Below, one piece after another: positions 34,715 through 47,400 of a DNA stretch of 64,000 nt; the first letter of the stretch is position 1; every line of letters begins with the position of its first letter. A model generated the notes under the pieces. That model was not told where the DNA came from, made no database searches, and worked only from the letters and a program-made list of their open reading frames with translations. This DNA is from Wyeomyia smithii (taxonomy: Eukaryota; Arthropoda; Insecta; Diptera; Culicidae): positions 60,230,469-60,294,468 of the forward strand of contig NC_073695.1 of assembly GCF_029784165.1 (NCBI RefSeq), in the 5' to 3' direction. Both the position numbers and the translations under genes were made by a program.

Positions 34715-37700
34715 CACGAAAGAATAAATAAGGCTTAATAATATTAGAATGATGTTAGAGCCAGGCTTGTAAACGGTCAGCACTTTCATTTGGTTTCGAT
34801 ACCTTAGCGTGCGCCACAGTAGGCTTTCGCTCGTTGATGTAAAACAACCGTCGCCTCTCACACAAAAAGACAGGATTGTCATTCGACACTGTCTAACTCA
34901 CTGTCATTCGTTTAACGATACTGCTACAACGTGCGTAATTCTCATATCTAGAAAAAATGTCAAAATAATTTTAAGGTTGAAGTATTGTGACCAAATGCTA
35001 CGAGGAAGGACAGGGGTTTGAAAATCATGAAAAAGGGTTCATCATTACGTACGTACTATTTTGTCTTTCCTCCTTTCAACGGCTAGCACCTAGCATCCGT
35101 ATGTCACTGGTACGGTTGTGGAATGAAAATGATGGGGTAAAATGTTCGAATGGTACCTTTTATTTCAAGGTTTCGTCAGTTACATGGGAAGAGGGAGGAG
35201 TTAAAAAGAATATGGAATGGTAAGGAAAGTGAAAAAGCATCGGAAACAGTAAAACAACAACAACAAATTGTTCACATCGGTTGTATCCGTTAGTGTCGGC
35301 TGTGCTTGAGAAGAGAGGTAGTGATCGGCTACTCGGTATGATTTAGATGATTATTCACCAATTTTTCAAAAGTGTATCTCAAATAATAGGTTGTTTTTGT
35401 TACAAAAATTTAAACGTAGAAGAATTTCTGATCGAATGATGCCAAAACCTCGATACTATGAATATAAATGACTGAAATATAAACGCTCAAAACCAAACTT
35501 TTCCCTGGCTTTCCGTGGTTGAATTACTAGATTTCTAAATTCAGGTATCTAACTTCCAGATAGACGTAGTCCTACGTCAAAATAATTTTATCAGTTACGT
35601 AACCGCCGGTAAGTGTAAAGATGCTAGTAAGAATAACTACAAGTAAGTATAGCTATTATCAATAGAAACTCAAAAAAAATTGGTAGTTGAGATACAATTG
35701 TATACAAAGACCCAAATTTGGTCCTTATTTCACCTATTATTCGTAGCCACAGCACAAACATTCAAACAAAAAAATCAATGCTTGGGATTGAAAAAAAAAG
35801 TTTTCTATGCAGAAAGTTACTTGTAACTTTTATTATCTACTTCTAGAATCAGCATTTGCCAGTGCAGGTACAACGCACAAATTCAAATTGATGTATAATT
35901 TTCAATCAGAAATAGTATGTTTATGGTGACAATTCATATGCTTAAAAATTTGTCAGGTGTCAGGCAAGTCAGGTGACAATTTCATATGCTTAAAAGTTTT
36001 ATTTGAGAAGGAAACTAATCAATAATTCGATGAATTTTCATAGCGCTTATAAAACTGTAACTTATCATTTAATTCGCAGTACACTAATACAAAGATAAAT
36101 ATCATACCTTTTCAAATAAATTCAATAGCGCTCTGTTAGCCGGTGTAGTTAATGATAAATTAGTTTGTCGCATTTTTTATAAAATTCTTTAAATGAAGTC
36201 AATATTCAGAAAACTTGAAGGCTGAAAAAGTCGTAGCACAGAACGATTGCTTAGTACAGGCATTTTAAGTTAGCTCGGAAAATCCGTTTCAAAGTGCAAA
36301 TCGAATAATAAACTATGCAGAACAAAATCTCGAAAGCTATTATCTATTATTTAGCATTATGCATGGGATATTGCCTCAATGCAATGCTCCTCCACACAAA
36401 ATCGATCGCTGATTGTTGCAATTTATGCAGTGACCCACGCTGAGCTCTTACTGATTATTCCCCATCAACGGTGTCCCCTTAGGAGGCATCGGCCGCATCA
36501 GCTTGCACACTATCCGCAGCGTACAATCAAAAATTCAAACGACATGAAAATTAGAATCGTCACCCGCTTGCTCTAATGCGTTCCTCAGATGCAGTTCAAT
36601 AGCCACAGTCGGCCAACGAACGGCGGCGGCGGCGACAGGAGAAACCGTTGACCCCTGGAGTTGTGCCAAAAAGCTATTGTTAAACCTCCACTCCAGTGCC
36701 GGGTGCTAAGAATATTACAGGGAACGGTATATGCTGTCGCGCGTGTCCCGGCAGAATTATACGGAATGCGGTCAGAGACTCGGCAGTGAATCGATTAGTA
36801 TGTCGTTGACGTACATAGATCCTGACCTGGGCCGAACCGGAGAGTAGAGCGAGTAGCGGCAGATTCGTTTCCCGGGTCGCGATGCTGCTTCGGTCTAGCT
36901 TAAATTAATGTTGATGAGTTTAACGGGAAGGATCGAAACAGTCGAGTAGTATTAGGTGTGTAAAAATTTCAATAATCTATTTTTAACAGTCTCATTTTAA
37001 CTAGTTTGAATTATAACTTCCAGCTATAAAATATAATTCTGTGTTATTGCCACGATTTCATGCCCCATTTCACTAACCAGCAATTGCTTTGCTGCTGTGG
37101 TGGCGCGTGTGCGCTAAGTAATAAACTTGTACATGCACTTGCACTCCACTCCCTCGTGTCCTGAAACACACGTCTTCCGATTAGAATCACAGCAACACTG
37201 TTGCCGCTTGCCACAGTCTGTGTCAGTGCGCGTCATTCAGCGAAACCCAATATGTTCCTCGTTGCGCAAATCGTTCTGCAACTGAAGCTTCGTCGTCGTT
37301 GGTTGCCTGGGAACAAACTGGGCGGTGGGTGGATAGACGATCACACGGGCACGGAGTGGGAACAAACGATTGTCGGTTCGCTCGTGGCAACTGATTGATC
37401 TGAAGATCACGCGAGCGGTCGAAAACAGGTCTATGAGCAGTACACAAAGTTGCCAACCATCGTCGCCGTGCTCGCATCGCACCGCAACGGCAGCTTGGCA
37501 ACAATGCTGCAACACCCGCCGCAGCCGGCTTCGACTTTAACGCATCATCGCACGCTTTGATAATTAGCGACAGCCGACAATATCCCAGATCCGTGAAGCG
37601 CGAAGCCGGTGTATGAGACGATGGTGGAAGGAAGCATGTAAGCACACGCGCCGCACAGTTAAATATCGCGAAGCTTGTATTTTACTATCTATCATGTATC

Positions 37701-38490
37701 GCCATCTCCTCCACCCGGTGAGTACCCTCTCCTTCGGCCCTTGCCTCTGCGAAGAACGAGTAGGTACGAAGATTGCCGGTGGTGGTGGGACTCGTCCTAA
37801 TGTTTAGCATGTGGGACGTCATCCGTCCTAACAGTTTTCCACCTGACCTGTTGACTGTTGGCGGCAGCAGTTCAATGGAGATTGCAATTAAATTGTGCTA
37901 CTTTGTAGTGATTCGAGCCGCACTGCATCGCAGAGCTAAACTATCCCTTGTCATTTAATTCCACACGTTTTACTATAACCTGGCTAAAGAAAGAGTTACG
38001 TTACGATTCTATTACAGAAAATTCGCGTGATTATTCTGGATGAATGTGTACTCATGTGTTTAATAAATTTAGATAAAATTTCAAAATTTCATAACGATGT
38101 GTAAATTTCACACATTTAATTTCTAGTTTTTTATTGGATTATTATCCAATATTTAATTTTTTGGTTGACTGGTTTAAATTGTTTTCAAGTTGGAAATCTC
38201 ATAATCAGCCTGCTGCGTAAACGTAGGACCGGACCAAAAATTTCTTTGGATTCAGATCAGGGGAACTCAGATGCCTTTCATTTTTATCCAAAAGAAATAT
38301 CAAAAAATCGCATAGTGGTCATTTCCGAAGTGTTTTCGGAGACTCGAGGAAACAATTTTCTCTGAAACTCCGTTTTTTAATAAACAGCATTGACAAGGGC
38401 TCCAATGACGAAGAAAACCAGTTAAAGCTTACCTCGATCATTTTGTGCATAGTGGTTGCTCCAGGACAGGACAAATAGTTCTTATAAGAA
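34715..38490. other. Unassigned intergenic sequence
   Basis: No gene recognised. The stretch at 36570-37960 is GC-balanced compared with its surroundings, with a short cggcggcggcgg run at about 36623 and overlapping ORFs on both strands (for example minus 37223-37645) without domains; it could be regulatory DNA. At 35927-35995 a phrase (gtgacaattcatatgcttaaa) is directly duplicated with about 45 bp spacing. Confidence 0.35.
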
Positions 38491-38692
38491 AAAATAAACT
38501 CCTGATTAGTGTGCCTTAATCGGCTTTTTCTCCCAGATTTTCATTATACGGTTCGTAAAAGTATCCAATGTCGTGTGTTTCACTTCACCTAGCATGTATT
38601 CCCAAATTTTCAGGTCTAATGGATTCAATCGGGAGAGAATCGGGTCGTTCAGAACAACCAATGCCTCATGCGCTGGTGCTGAATCCTGTTTA

Positions 38693-38931
38693 AGGTGAAA
38701 CGGGACGTGGTCGCGATCAACTCGAATTTTTGCAATCTAATTTTCTCTTGATTTATGAAGACTACGTACATGAAACTTTTATTAATTGTTTTCACAACTG
38801 TTGCATGCCTGAAGTAGCAATATAAGTGCTGTTTATTTAGTGGAAGCCGATTTTTTACGCTCAAACTACAAAAGTAGAAAAAACTCTAACCTCAAAATTG
38901 TATAGGAAAAGACCACAATCCCGTTTCACCT
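38693..38931. mobile_element. 239 bp MITE inside the Tc1/mariner pseudogene
   Basis: TIRs aggtgaaacggga and tcccgtttcacct with TA on both sides (38691-38692, 38932-38933). It splits the transposase codons just before the QDSAPAH motif; with it and one TA set aside, the transposase frame reads through. Confidence 0.85.
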
Positions 38932-39041
38932 TAAAACAGAAACTTTTCTCCAAATAATTTCTTGGCACAAGTGAACTACAAATATGTGTCGCAATCAAAA
39001 CGAACACAGCTGACTAACAAGGTAGGGCAGAGTTTGCATTA

Positions 39042-39183
39042 ACCCTCTAGTGCCCAAATTAATTTCTAAACGGACTTCAATAAAATCATTATAAACCATT
39101 ATAAACACTTTTTAAGTATTTATTAAAGCTCTTCGGAACTTCGACTGAAGCCCGCCAAATGGCGGCATTGGGCACTAGAGGGT
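39042..39183. mobile_element. 142 bp MITE, TIR accctctagtgcccaa
   Basis: The ends taaccctctagtgcccaa and ttgggcactagagggtta are exact complements, and TA can be read as the target duplication. It is inserted between the N- and C-terminal parts of the transposase remnant. Confidence 0.85.
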
Positions 39184-39634
39184 TAGGAGGCACTCAAATG
39201 GGTGACACCCTGTATTCAGAACAGTTGAAAGTTTTCCAACTGAATACGCTTCCTCACAACTTTAACTTCTTGCGGTGTTCTTGCAGATCGTGGCCAATCG
39301 GATCTTCTACGGTTCTCCAAAGTGAATGTCTCCTTGTACCTTTCATTGATTTCAAAAACGAAATTTCACTTTACCCCACACGATTCCAGACGTTTGAATA
39401 TTGTGCAAGAGTGGCCACCGGCCGTAAAACGCTTTAAAACAACAACGTTTCGAAATTGCTTAAAGTATCGTGTATCGGCCAAAAACATTTGTTTATCGGC
39501 GGCAAAACAAAAACACCAGTTACAAACAACCAACATCATGCGTATTTGTGAGTGCATGCAGAGTAAGACCTCTTACTGATACTTTCATATAATATACGAA
39601 TAGAACGGGAAAGAAAAACACTCGAAAACTTGTA

Positions 39635-40017
39635 CAGGTCGGATTCGATTATCCGGAATATTTTTTTTTCTATTTGTTTCTAATTTTTATTTTAAAATTT
39701 AACCTTTTCTATCTCTTCCGGGATATTTGTTATCATTTATTACCCTTCCGGCATGTTTTGGGACATGTCCGAGGAAAGTGAAATCAATCATTGTCTAAAT
39801 AATTTGCTTTTCTGCTTCTCATGCCTTCACTTCTCTTCCATATGGAAATATTTTCTAGATACGCCGCTGCATCACACAAGTAAAATAAAAAAGGAAACAA
39901 TTATTTTAGGTTCGTTGAATGCAAATTTGAATGATTTTTCTGTGATTAGATTATTCGGTAAATTAGATTATTCGAAGTGGATTTTTTTCAACACTGCGGA
40001 AAATCGAGTCCGACCTG
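39635..40017. mobile_element. TA-flanked MITE, second copy of the caggtcgg family
   Basis: The left end caggtcggattcgattatcc and right end aaaatcgagtccgacctg match the element at 9726-10123, and TA flanks both sides (39633-39634, 40018-40019). It is 383 bp. The plus frame 39753-40097 inside it shows no domain. Confidence 0.85.
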
Positions 40018-40097
40018 TATTAGAATTTATTGAGCATGGTGTAAAAAAACAATTCTTTATTTTGTTTAAACAGCGTTCAATTCTTCATCGACATTGA

Positions 40098-40255
40098 CTC
40101 TTCTCATTTTTCCCCTTGTTTCTAATTCATCCTTTTTCATTTTGTTTTCCTCATTTTCAATTCCTTATTTCTCATTTCTCATTTTATAATTCTTAGTTCT
40201 CATTTCTTATTTCTCCTTTTTTCATTCCTCATTTTTCACATTTCGAAGCTCAAAG
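40098..40255. repeat. Pyrimidine-rich ctcattt low-complexity tract
   Basis: Repeated ctcattt, tctcatt and ttcctt words make a one-sided pyrimidine tract with no fixed period. Confidence 0.6.
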
Positions 40256-40814
40256 TTATTTTTTTTTCTGTGTTTTTCAAATAAAGATTTAAAATAGAAC
40301 ATATAGCGTCACTCCACTGCTACTCACTTTATTGGATTTAAAAGTTTCGTACATTGATTTTGAACTTCAAACGATTAATTCAAACTTTACAGGGTGCGGC
40401 ACAAAAAAAAATTATAGTATACTTTCAAATCACATTTTCAACTGTTTTGAGCAATAGTATAAAAAATATCGAGCTCAGTTTCTTTCAGGTTCTTTCAAAC
40501 AAATTTACTCGATGTGTCCCTTATTTTTATCAATGACATCGTCAAGACAACACCAGAAACAGAGCATGCATTTTGAACGTAGCCCTCCGGTGAGCGTTAT
40601 GACGGACTTTGAAATTAAAAAAGTGTTTCGACATACGCCCAAATCTACTAATCCAACGGATTGTCAGGGAATAATAAAATTTTCGGCCAAAACTTCATGT
40701 TTTGTTTAATGTGTAATAAAAAAAAAATTGTTTATGTTCCATGAGCCATCGATGGATCCGATTTGAAGCGTGACATGGTGCTCCATCCTATTGTAGAATA
40801 ACGTACTGATTCTA

Positions 40815-41232
40815 ATGTCGTTTTCGTTTTCGAACGACACTTTTGACACCGAAAATGTTTTATTTGACTTTCGGACTACCCTTTTTCTGTCTCTCCCTAC
40901 ACTTTTTCTGTCCCTAACGACACCCGAAAAAAGCAGAATGTACTGTAGAAAGTTACCAACACATTCACACGCATGTGTCAAACCTGGTTTGTTTTGGTTT
41001 TCGTTTCACGTGGTAAAGTGTCAGGTAAATTTTTTCTCAGAACATTTGCGAGATGGTTATATGAAATGAAAACGAAACAAAATGACGAATGCGATAATGA
41101 CCAAAACAAAACGAATTGACAGCTATTTCATTATTACGCATACCAATGTAATGACACTGAAAATGTTTTATTTGAAGCTGCAAAGTATAGCACGGAAAAA
41201 GTGTAGCTTCACCGCGAAAACGAAAACGACAT
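40815..41232. mobile_element. 418 bp MITE, TIR atgtcgttttcgttttcg
   Basis: The ends atgtcgttttcgttttcg and cgaaaacgaaaacgacat are exact complements. Inside, gaaaatgttttatttga occurs twice in direct orientation (about 40852 and 41160). No ORF of note and no clear target duplication. Confidence 0.75.
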
Positions 41233-41483
41233 AACACCCATTGGCCTTCACCCAGGGAAGCACTTGATTCTTTAAAATAGCGATGCGTACATTCGATATT
41301 GGTTTTAACACCAGCATCAATGAAAACGGGCTGCAATTTCGAGCCGTTGGACAGCACCAAACAAAACATCATAGAATTTTACTTTCCTCGGAACATCCGC
41401 AAATTTCTTTGGCGGAACAAACTGGTCTGTGCGGCTGTAGGACACTGTATCCATACTTTTCGTCAGAGTTGTTGATTATTTTT

Positions 41484-41560
41484 TTGACGTAGAATACGTC
41501 TTACTTTAATAAGATGCCATTCCGATATATCGAAAATAAAGTGAAACGGCAGTATGAAAT
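41484..41560. repeat. Partial end of the gacgt..acgtc family
   Basis: The phrase ttttttgacgtagaatacgtctta resembles the left end of copies A and B. The following sequence diverges quickly and no partner end is seen. Confidence 0.35.
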
Positions 41561-42869
41561 ATTTCAAATACTTACAACTTTGTTTCCACTGAACGGATTT
41601 GGGTCATTGATATCTCGTTGGATAGAAAAAAAAACCTCTAGTTTATGAAATCTATTATAAAAACATTTTTTCATAGTGAAGAGGTTAAAGCAAGCGGACT
41701 TGCCGCAGTGCAACCGGCGACGATTTGATGTTTGACGGTTTTTGCTGCAACACACGCTCATTTGGTTGCAGCATTGTGAAGCGGACGACGCCTTGTTTTT
41801 TAGGGCATCAAAATTATTCAATTGAAGTCGCTATTATTTTTCTGACACTCACCAGAACGTAGGGGAACTGCTCCATTATTCATCTCAGCCCATATATTCA
41901 TCTCATTCAACATGAAAACACAATTGAAAACAGGATAAAACGCATATTTTCTTCCTAAACCAATCTGCTAATCCATAGAATGGATTCTTTTAAGTTCACT
42001 GTAGATTCCTCATAAAGTATAATCCTCAAAAACTCACTTAAAAGCACTAAGTTTGACATTATAGTCGAGCATCTGCACTCGAAAACTCATTTAATTTAAT
42101 CACCTACTTCAGAAAACAAAATCCGCGCAACGTTCAATACGGCTACAACGCGACTCGTTTAGCAGCCACAAAAGTTTTTTCATCACTAGCAGACCACTTT
42201 TTATTTTGATCACTAAACAAAATCACTCACCGCACTAAAAAAACTTTAATCTTTGAAATGTTCACATCAAATTTCCAAAAATGTTAATACGAAAAAATCA
42301 TACTGAAAATGTTTAATTATTCCGACATAATTGACATAAATCTACAGCACTGTAGTGGTTACCTAGCTTACCAGTTTTGCGCGTAAACAACTACAGCGGA
42401 TCTAATCTGCACAAATTCGTTGTTTTGCTTTCGTCTTGATTAGACGCAAATTGTTTATCTCCGTTTGATTCGCATAATAACAATACACGAGTTATCGTAC
42501 GGGTGTTTTTTTTCCGATCAGTTCTTGTGTGCGATAACAATAGCCTGCAATATATCGGCAGAAACATCTTCTGCACACTGGTAGGGGCAGGCTACCCCGC
42601 CAGTGATCTGATACGCAGCTGATATATCAGCAAGAATAATTCTCCCGCACCGCTGTTACCCCGCTAGCAGCACGGACCATCATACGATCGAGCGAGTGGA
42701 AGTCAACTACAAGTGGCATCTACAAGGTCGAGTGTAAGATACAGCCACTGTGTCACAACACGAAGCTGGATCGTCATTGTTTGTTCTGCGGAGACACTCG
42801 ATTAATCCAACTATCAGCCGTGAGGTCGTGACTTAGACGTTCGGTGAAGTATTCACTTTAGAATTTTTA

Positions 42870-43004
42870 TCATTATTGATAATATTATTATTATTATTGT
42901 TATTATTATAATTGTTATTATTATTATTGTTATTATTATTATTGTTATAATAATTATTATTATTATTACTATTATTACTATTGTTATTAGTATTAGTATT
43001 ACTG
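42870..43004. repeat. ATT/TTG trinucleotide microsatellite in the retrotransposon 5' UTR
   Basis: About 135 bp of ttattattattg-type repeats, 130 bp before the ORF1 start. Whether it is part of the family consensus or a local expansion cannot be told from one copy. Confidence 0.85.
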
Positions 43005-43135
43005 TCTTTTTTTATTTTGATCCATTGTAGTTTGAAAAATTGTTTTTAAAATTTAATATCAACTACTTGATCCCCCCACCCCCCACATTCGAATATTTAT
43101 CGTTTGTGTGCGGTAGAGCGTAACGCTCCCGCAAA

Positions 43136-44458
43136 ATGGATGACATGCAGGTGCAACTATTCCTGGATGTGGAAACAAATGGGGAAGAGATTGAGATCTC
43201 CCCCATCAATTCCCCTCTACCTTCCCCGCTACCTAGCCCCGTACCAAGGGTACTGGCAACACGGGTGAAAGCTTACCCAGATGCTTCGAAAGGTCCGTTC
43301 GTAGTTTACTTTAGGCCCATAAAGAAGCCTCTTAACATTATACAAATAGGCAAGAACCTGGCAAAACAGTTTTCGGCCGTAACCGAGATTACGAAGGTGA
43401 GGCCGAACAAACTGCGAGTTGTCGTGAGTAGCTTGAAGCAAGCAATCGAAATTGCTAGCTACGAGCTCTTTACAAGGGAGTACCGCGTGTACATCCCTGC
43501 CAAGGACGTGGAGATCGACGGTGTGGTTACCGAGGGAAGCCTCACGGTCGATGACATTTTGCGTCACGGGGTTGGCTGCTTCAAGAACCCCCTGATTCAA
43601 GATGTAAAGATACTGGATGTCAAGCAATTACATTCAGTATCCATCGAAGAAGGGAAGAAGAAATTTCTCCCTTCGGATTCCTTCCGTGTAACATTCGCCG
43701 GATCCGCACTGCCGAACTACATCTCTTTGGACAGGGTTCGTCTGCCTGTACGCCTGTTTGTACCGCGGGTCATGCATTGCCAAAACTGCAAGCAGTTAGG
43801 TCATACAGCCACCTACTGCTGCAACAAGGCACGCTGCAGCAAGTGCGGAGGCAATCATGCTGAGACCGCTTGCAGTGAAGATACTGAAAAGTGTCTTTAC
43901 TGCGAGGAAACTCGGCATGACCTTTTGGCGTGTCCCGCGTACAACCAGCGCGAGGAAAAAATTAAGCGTTCCCTCAAGGAACGATCAAAGCGCTCTTTTG
44001 CAGAAATGCTTAAGAGGGCTGAGCCACCCTCGACAGGAAACATCTTTTCCTTTTTGCCAACCGATGAGGGTACATCTGACGATCCCGTCGAAGGGTGTTC
44101 TTATGCCTTGCCAAAGGGATCTAGGAAGAGGAGAATGCTCAACTCTCCTAATCTTTCTCGCAAAGGTCGTAACACAGAAAGGAAGCGGTGATGAAAAACC
44201 GAAGCAAGTACCCCCCGGTTTTAATTTCAAATCAAACCAGGAGTACCCACCGCTTCCTGGGGCACCAAAAACCCCTCGTGCACCCATTTCTCGATCAGAA
44301 GACATAAAAGAAACAGGGTTCATAAATTCTCTGATATTGTGGATTGGATATTTGAAACATTCAACATACCAGATCCCCTTCTCCCTACAGTGAAAAACCT
44401 ATTTGAAGCAACTCACAGCAACTTGGCCTCTCATGTCAGCTATCGTATCTTTCAATGA
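43136..44458 (+). pseudogene. ORF1 (gag-like, CCHC zinc knuckles) of the I-type element
   Basis: The uninterrupted part is 43136-44191 (351 residues). It has an N-terminal Pro-rich segment, a central region with an RRM-like feel (GPFVVYFRPIKKPLNI) and, at about residues 214-270, three CCHC knuckles: CQNCKQLGHTATYC, CSKCGGNHAETAC and CLYCEETRHDLLAC. A basic tail follows. Two shifts appear to cancel: near 44165-44190 the frame moves, and near 44315 it returns to the original phase (FSDIVDWIFETF), ending at TGA 44456-44458. This stop overlaps the ORF2 start in ATGA. The protein would bind element RNA to form the RNP. The shifts, if real, leave only the N-terminal 351 residues translatable. Confidence 0.85.
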
Positions 44459-47400
44459 CTAATACGTCAAAAGAGGTTAGGAATTTTGTCACTGTGTTAC
44501 AGTGGAACTGCAGAAGTATCATCCCCAAAATCGATTTATTTTCACATTTGATAAACACATACAATTGTGATGCGTTCGCGCTCTGTGAAACTTTTCTCAA
44601 TTCAAATGACCAACTTAATTTCCACGATTTCAACATCATTCGTCGAGATAGCGGGGGCCTAGTGTGGTTGGTAACGTCTCCGCCAACCACGCTCGACGCC
44701 TGGGTTCGAATCCCACCGCCGACATAGGTGTCGATGGTTGTGAGGTGGCGTGATCCACTCACAACCAACCCAAACTGGTCTAGATTCAATCCTAGCCGAC
44801 ACCGGGAGATTTTCTGAGGCGAAAAAATTTCTGGGATCACGCCTTCCATCGCATGAGGAAGTAAAGCCGTTGGCGCCGGTCCGTTATTAACGGGTCGTGA
44901 GTTAGGGTCCTGGGTGTGGAGTCGCCTCCCTGGGCGTCGGTGATTGGCCACAACAGTGGCGGAACTAGACCGACGGAAAATAAGCGAGAATAAAAAAAAA
45001 AATCATTCGTCGAGATCGAGACACACACGGTGGAGGGGTACTTTTAGGGATCAAAAGGTGCTATTCTTTTTTCAGAATCGACCTCCCCTCGATCTCGAAT
45101 ATTGAAGTTGTTGCCATTCAAACGAATATGAAAGGAAAAGACCTTTGCCTTGTTTCGTTATATATTCCCCCATCCGCGCGGATTGAACAGAAGCAACTTC
45201 TTGATATAGCAAAATTGCTTCCCGCACCTTTTTTGATTTTGGGAGATTTCAACTCTCACTGTTCGCTATGGGGGTCGCTGTATGACGACAACCGATCTTC
45301 TTTAATCTGTAACTTGATCGACGACTTCAATATGACAGTTTTGAATACTGGGGAAGCGACACGCGTACCTAATCCTCCCGCACGTGAAAGCGTGCTTGAC
45401 CTATCCCTCTGCTCGACATCACTAGCGTTAGATTGCCAGTGGAAAGTAATCAACGATCCCCACGGTAGTGATCATCTTCCAATCGTTATATCAATTGCTA
45501 ATGGTTCAACTCCCCCGAACCCAATCAATATTTCCTACGACCTTACACGTAATATTGATTGGAAGTGTTATGAGTCTATTTTAGCGGAGTCTATCGAGAC
45601 TCACGAGGAACTTCCTCCGGAGGAAGAATACGCGTTCTTAGCTGGCTTGATAATCGACGCCGCGACTCAAGATCAGACGAAACCGATACCCGGGGTAATG
45701 ATTAGACAGCGCCCTCCCAACAAATGGTGGGACAAAGAGTGCTCTGAGCTGTACGTGCGAAGGTCCGCGGCGTATAAGGACTACCGGGAGTACGGCACTG
45801 TCAACCTGCTTCGAAAGTACGAGGCACTGGGCAGGCAGATGAAGAGCTTAGTAAAGGCGAAAAAACGCGGGTACTAGCGGCGGTTCGTAAACGCGTTGTT
45901 GAGGGAAACAGCGATGAGCACTCTTTGGGATACCGCCAGGCGCATGCGGAACCGTGACGTTTCGAATGAAAGCGAGGAGTATTCAGATCGCTGGATACTC
46001 GATTTTGCCAAAAAGGTCTGTCCGGACTCTGTACCGGAACAGAAAACCTTTCGCGACGCATTATTAGTAACTACGGAAGAGCCTCCATTTTCGATGTTGG
46101 AATTTTCAATGGCTCTCCTGTCGTGCAACAATAAGGCTCCAGGGTTAGATAGAATAAAATTCAACCTGTTGAAGAATCTACCCGACTCTGCAAAAAGACG
46201 CTTGTTTAATTTGTTCAACAAGTTTCTTGAGCTAAATATTGTTCCGCATGACTGGGGGACATGACTGAGGGAGGTAAAAGTCATTGCTATTCGGAAACCC
46301 GGGAAACCTGCCTCTGATCACAATTCATATAGGCCGATTGCGATGCTCTCTTGCCTCCGGAAATTAATGGAGAAAATGATCCTCTTACGGTTAGACAAAT
46401 GGGTCGAAACAAACGGGTTACTTTCAGATACTCAATTTGGCTTTCGCCGGGGCAAAGGGACGAACGATTGCCTAGCGTTGCTTTCCACTGAAATGCAACT
46501 AGCCTTTGCTCGAAAAGAGCAACTGGCTTCTGCGTTCATGGATATTAAGGGGGCTTTTGACTCTGTCTCTGTAGAAGTTTTAAGCGCGAAACTTCATTCG
46601 CAGAGACTTTCACCAAATTTGAATAACTTTTTGCTCAATTTGTTGTCAGAAAAGCATATGTATTTCTCACATGGCGATTCGACAACTTCCCGAATTAGTT
46701 ACATGGGTCTTCCCCAGGGTTCATGTTTAAGTCCTCTCTTATATAATTTTTACGTCAATGACATCGATGAATGTCTTGCAAATTCATGCACGCTAAGGCA
46801 ACTTGCAGACGATAGTGTTGTATCCATTACTGGTAGCGAGGCTAGCGATCTGCAAGGACCATTGCAAGATACCTTAGACAATTTGTCTGAATGAGCTCTT
46901 AAGCTGGGTATCGAATTCTCTCCGGAGAAAACTGAGCTGGTCGTTTTTCTAGGAAGCATAATCCAGCTCAGCTGCAGCTCCTACTAACGGGTAAAACGAT
47001 CTCTCAGGTTTTAGTCGCTAAATATCTCGGGGTCTGGTTCGACTCTAAATGCACCTGGGCTTGTCATATTAGGTATCTGACACAAAAATGCCAACAGAGG
47101 ATTAATTTTCTTCGTACGATTACCGGAACCTGGTGGGGAGCCCACCCAGGAGACCTTCTAAGGCTTTACCAAACAACGATATTGTCTGTAATTGAGTACG
47201 GGTGTTTCTGCTTCCGCTCCGCAGCAAACACACATTTGATCAAACTGGAACGAATACAATATCGTTGTTTGCGTATTGCCTTAGGTTGCATGCAGTCGAC
47301 CCATACGATGAGTCTTGAAGTGCTAGCGGGTATTCTTCCGTTGAAACATCGTTTTTGGAATCTCTCTTACCGGTTGCTAATTCGATGCACAGTTATGAAC

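Larger units (their letters stand above)
38505..39440 (-). pseudogene. Tc1/mariner transposase remnant split by two MITEs
   Basis: On the minus strand, an N-terminal helix-turn-helix part (about 39440-39200) reads KRFTAGGHSCTIFKRLESCG, ERYKETFTLENRRRS and RTPQEVKVVRKRI, typical of the paired-like DNA-binding domain. The C-terminal part (about 38690-38505) reads QDSAPAHEALVV, LNPLDLKIWEYMLGEV and a final IWEKKPI. QDSAPAH and LNPLD are family hallmarks. Without the two inserted MITEs only about 550 bp remain between the ends, against about 1 kb for a full gene, so an internal part with the first catalytic Asp is missing. A stop follows ESCGVK. Inactive. Confidence 0.75.

Noticed and set aside
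37223..37645. 140-codon minus ORF
   Set aside because: No domain, no supporting splice or regulatory signs; the opposite strand is partly open too.
44690..44725. Standalone tRNA gene suggested by ggttcgaatcc
   Set aside because: The B-box belongs to a SINE head with target duplications; no cloverleaf with a proper acceptor stem is apparent.
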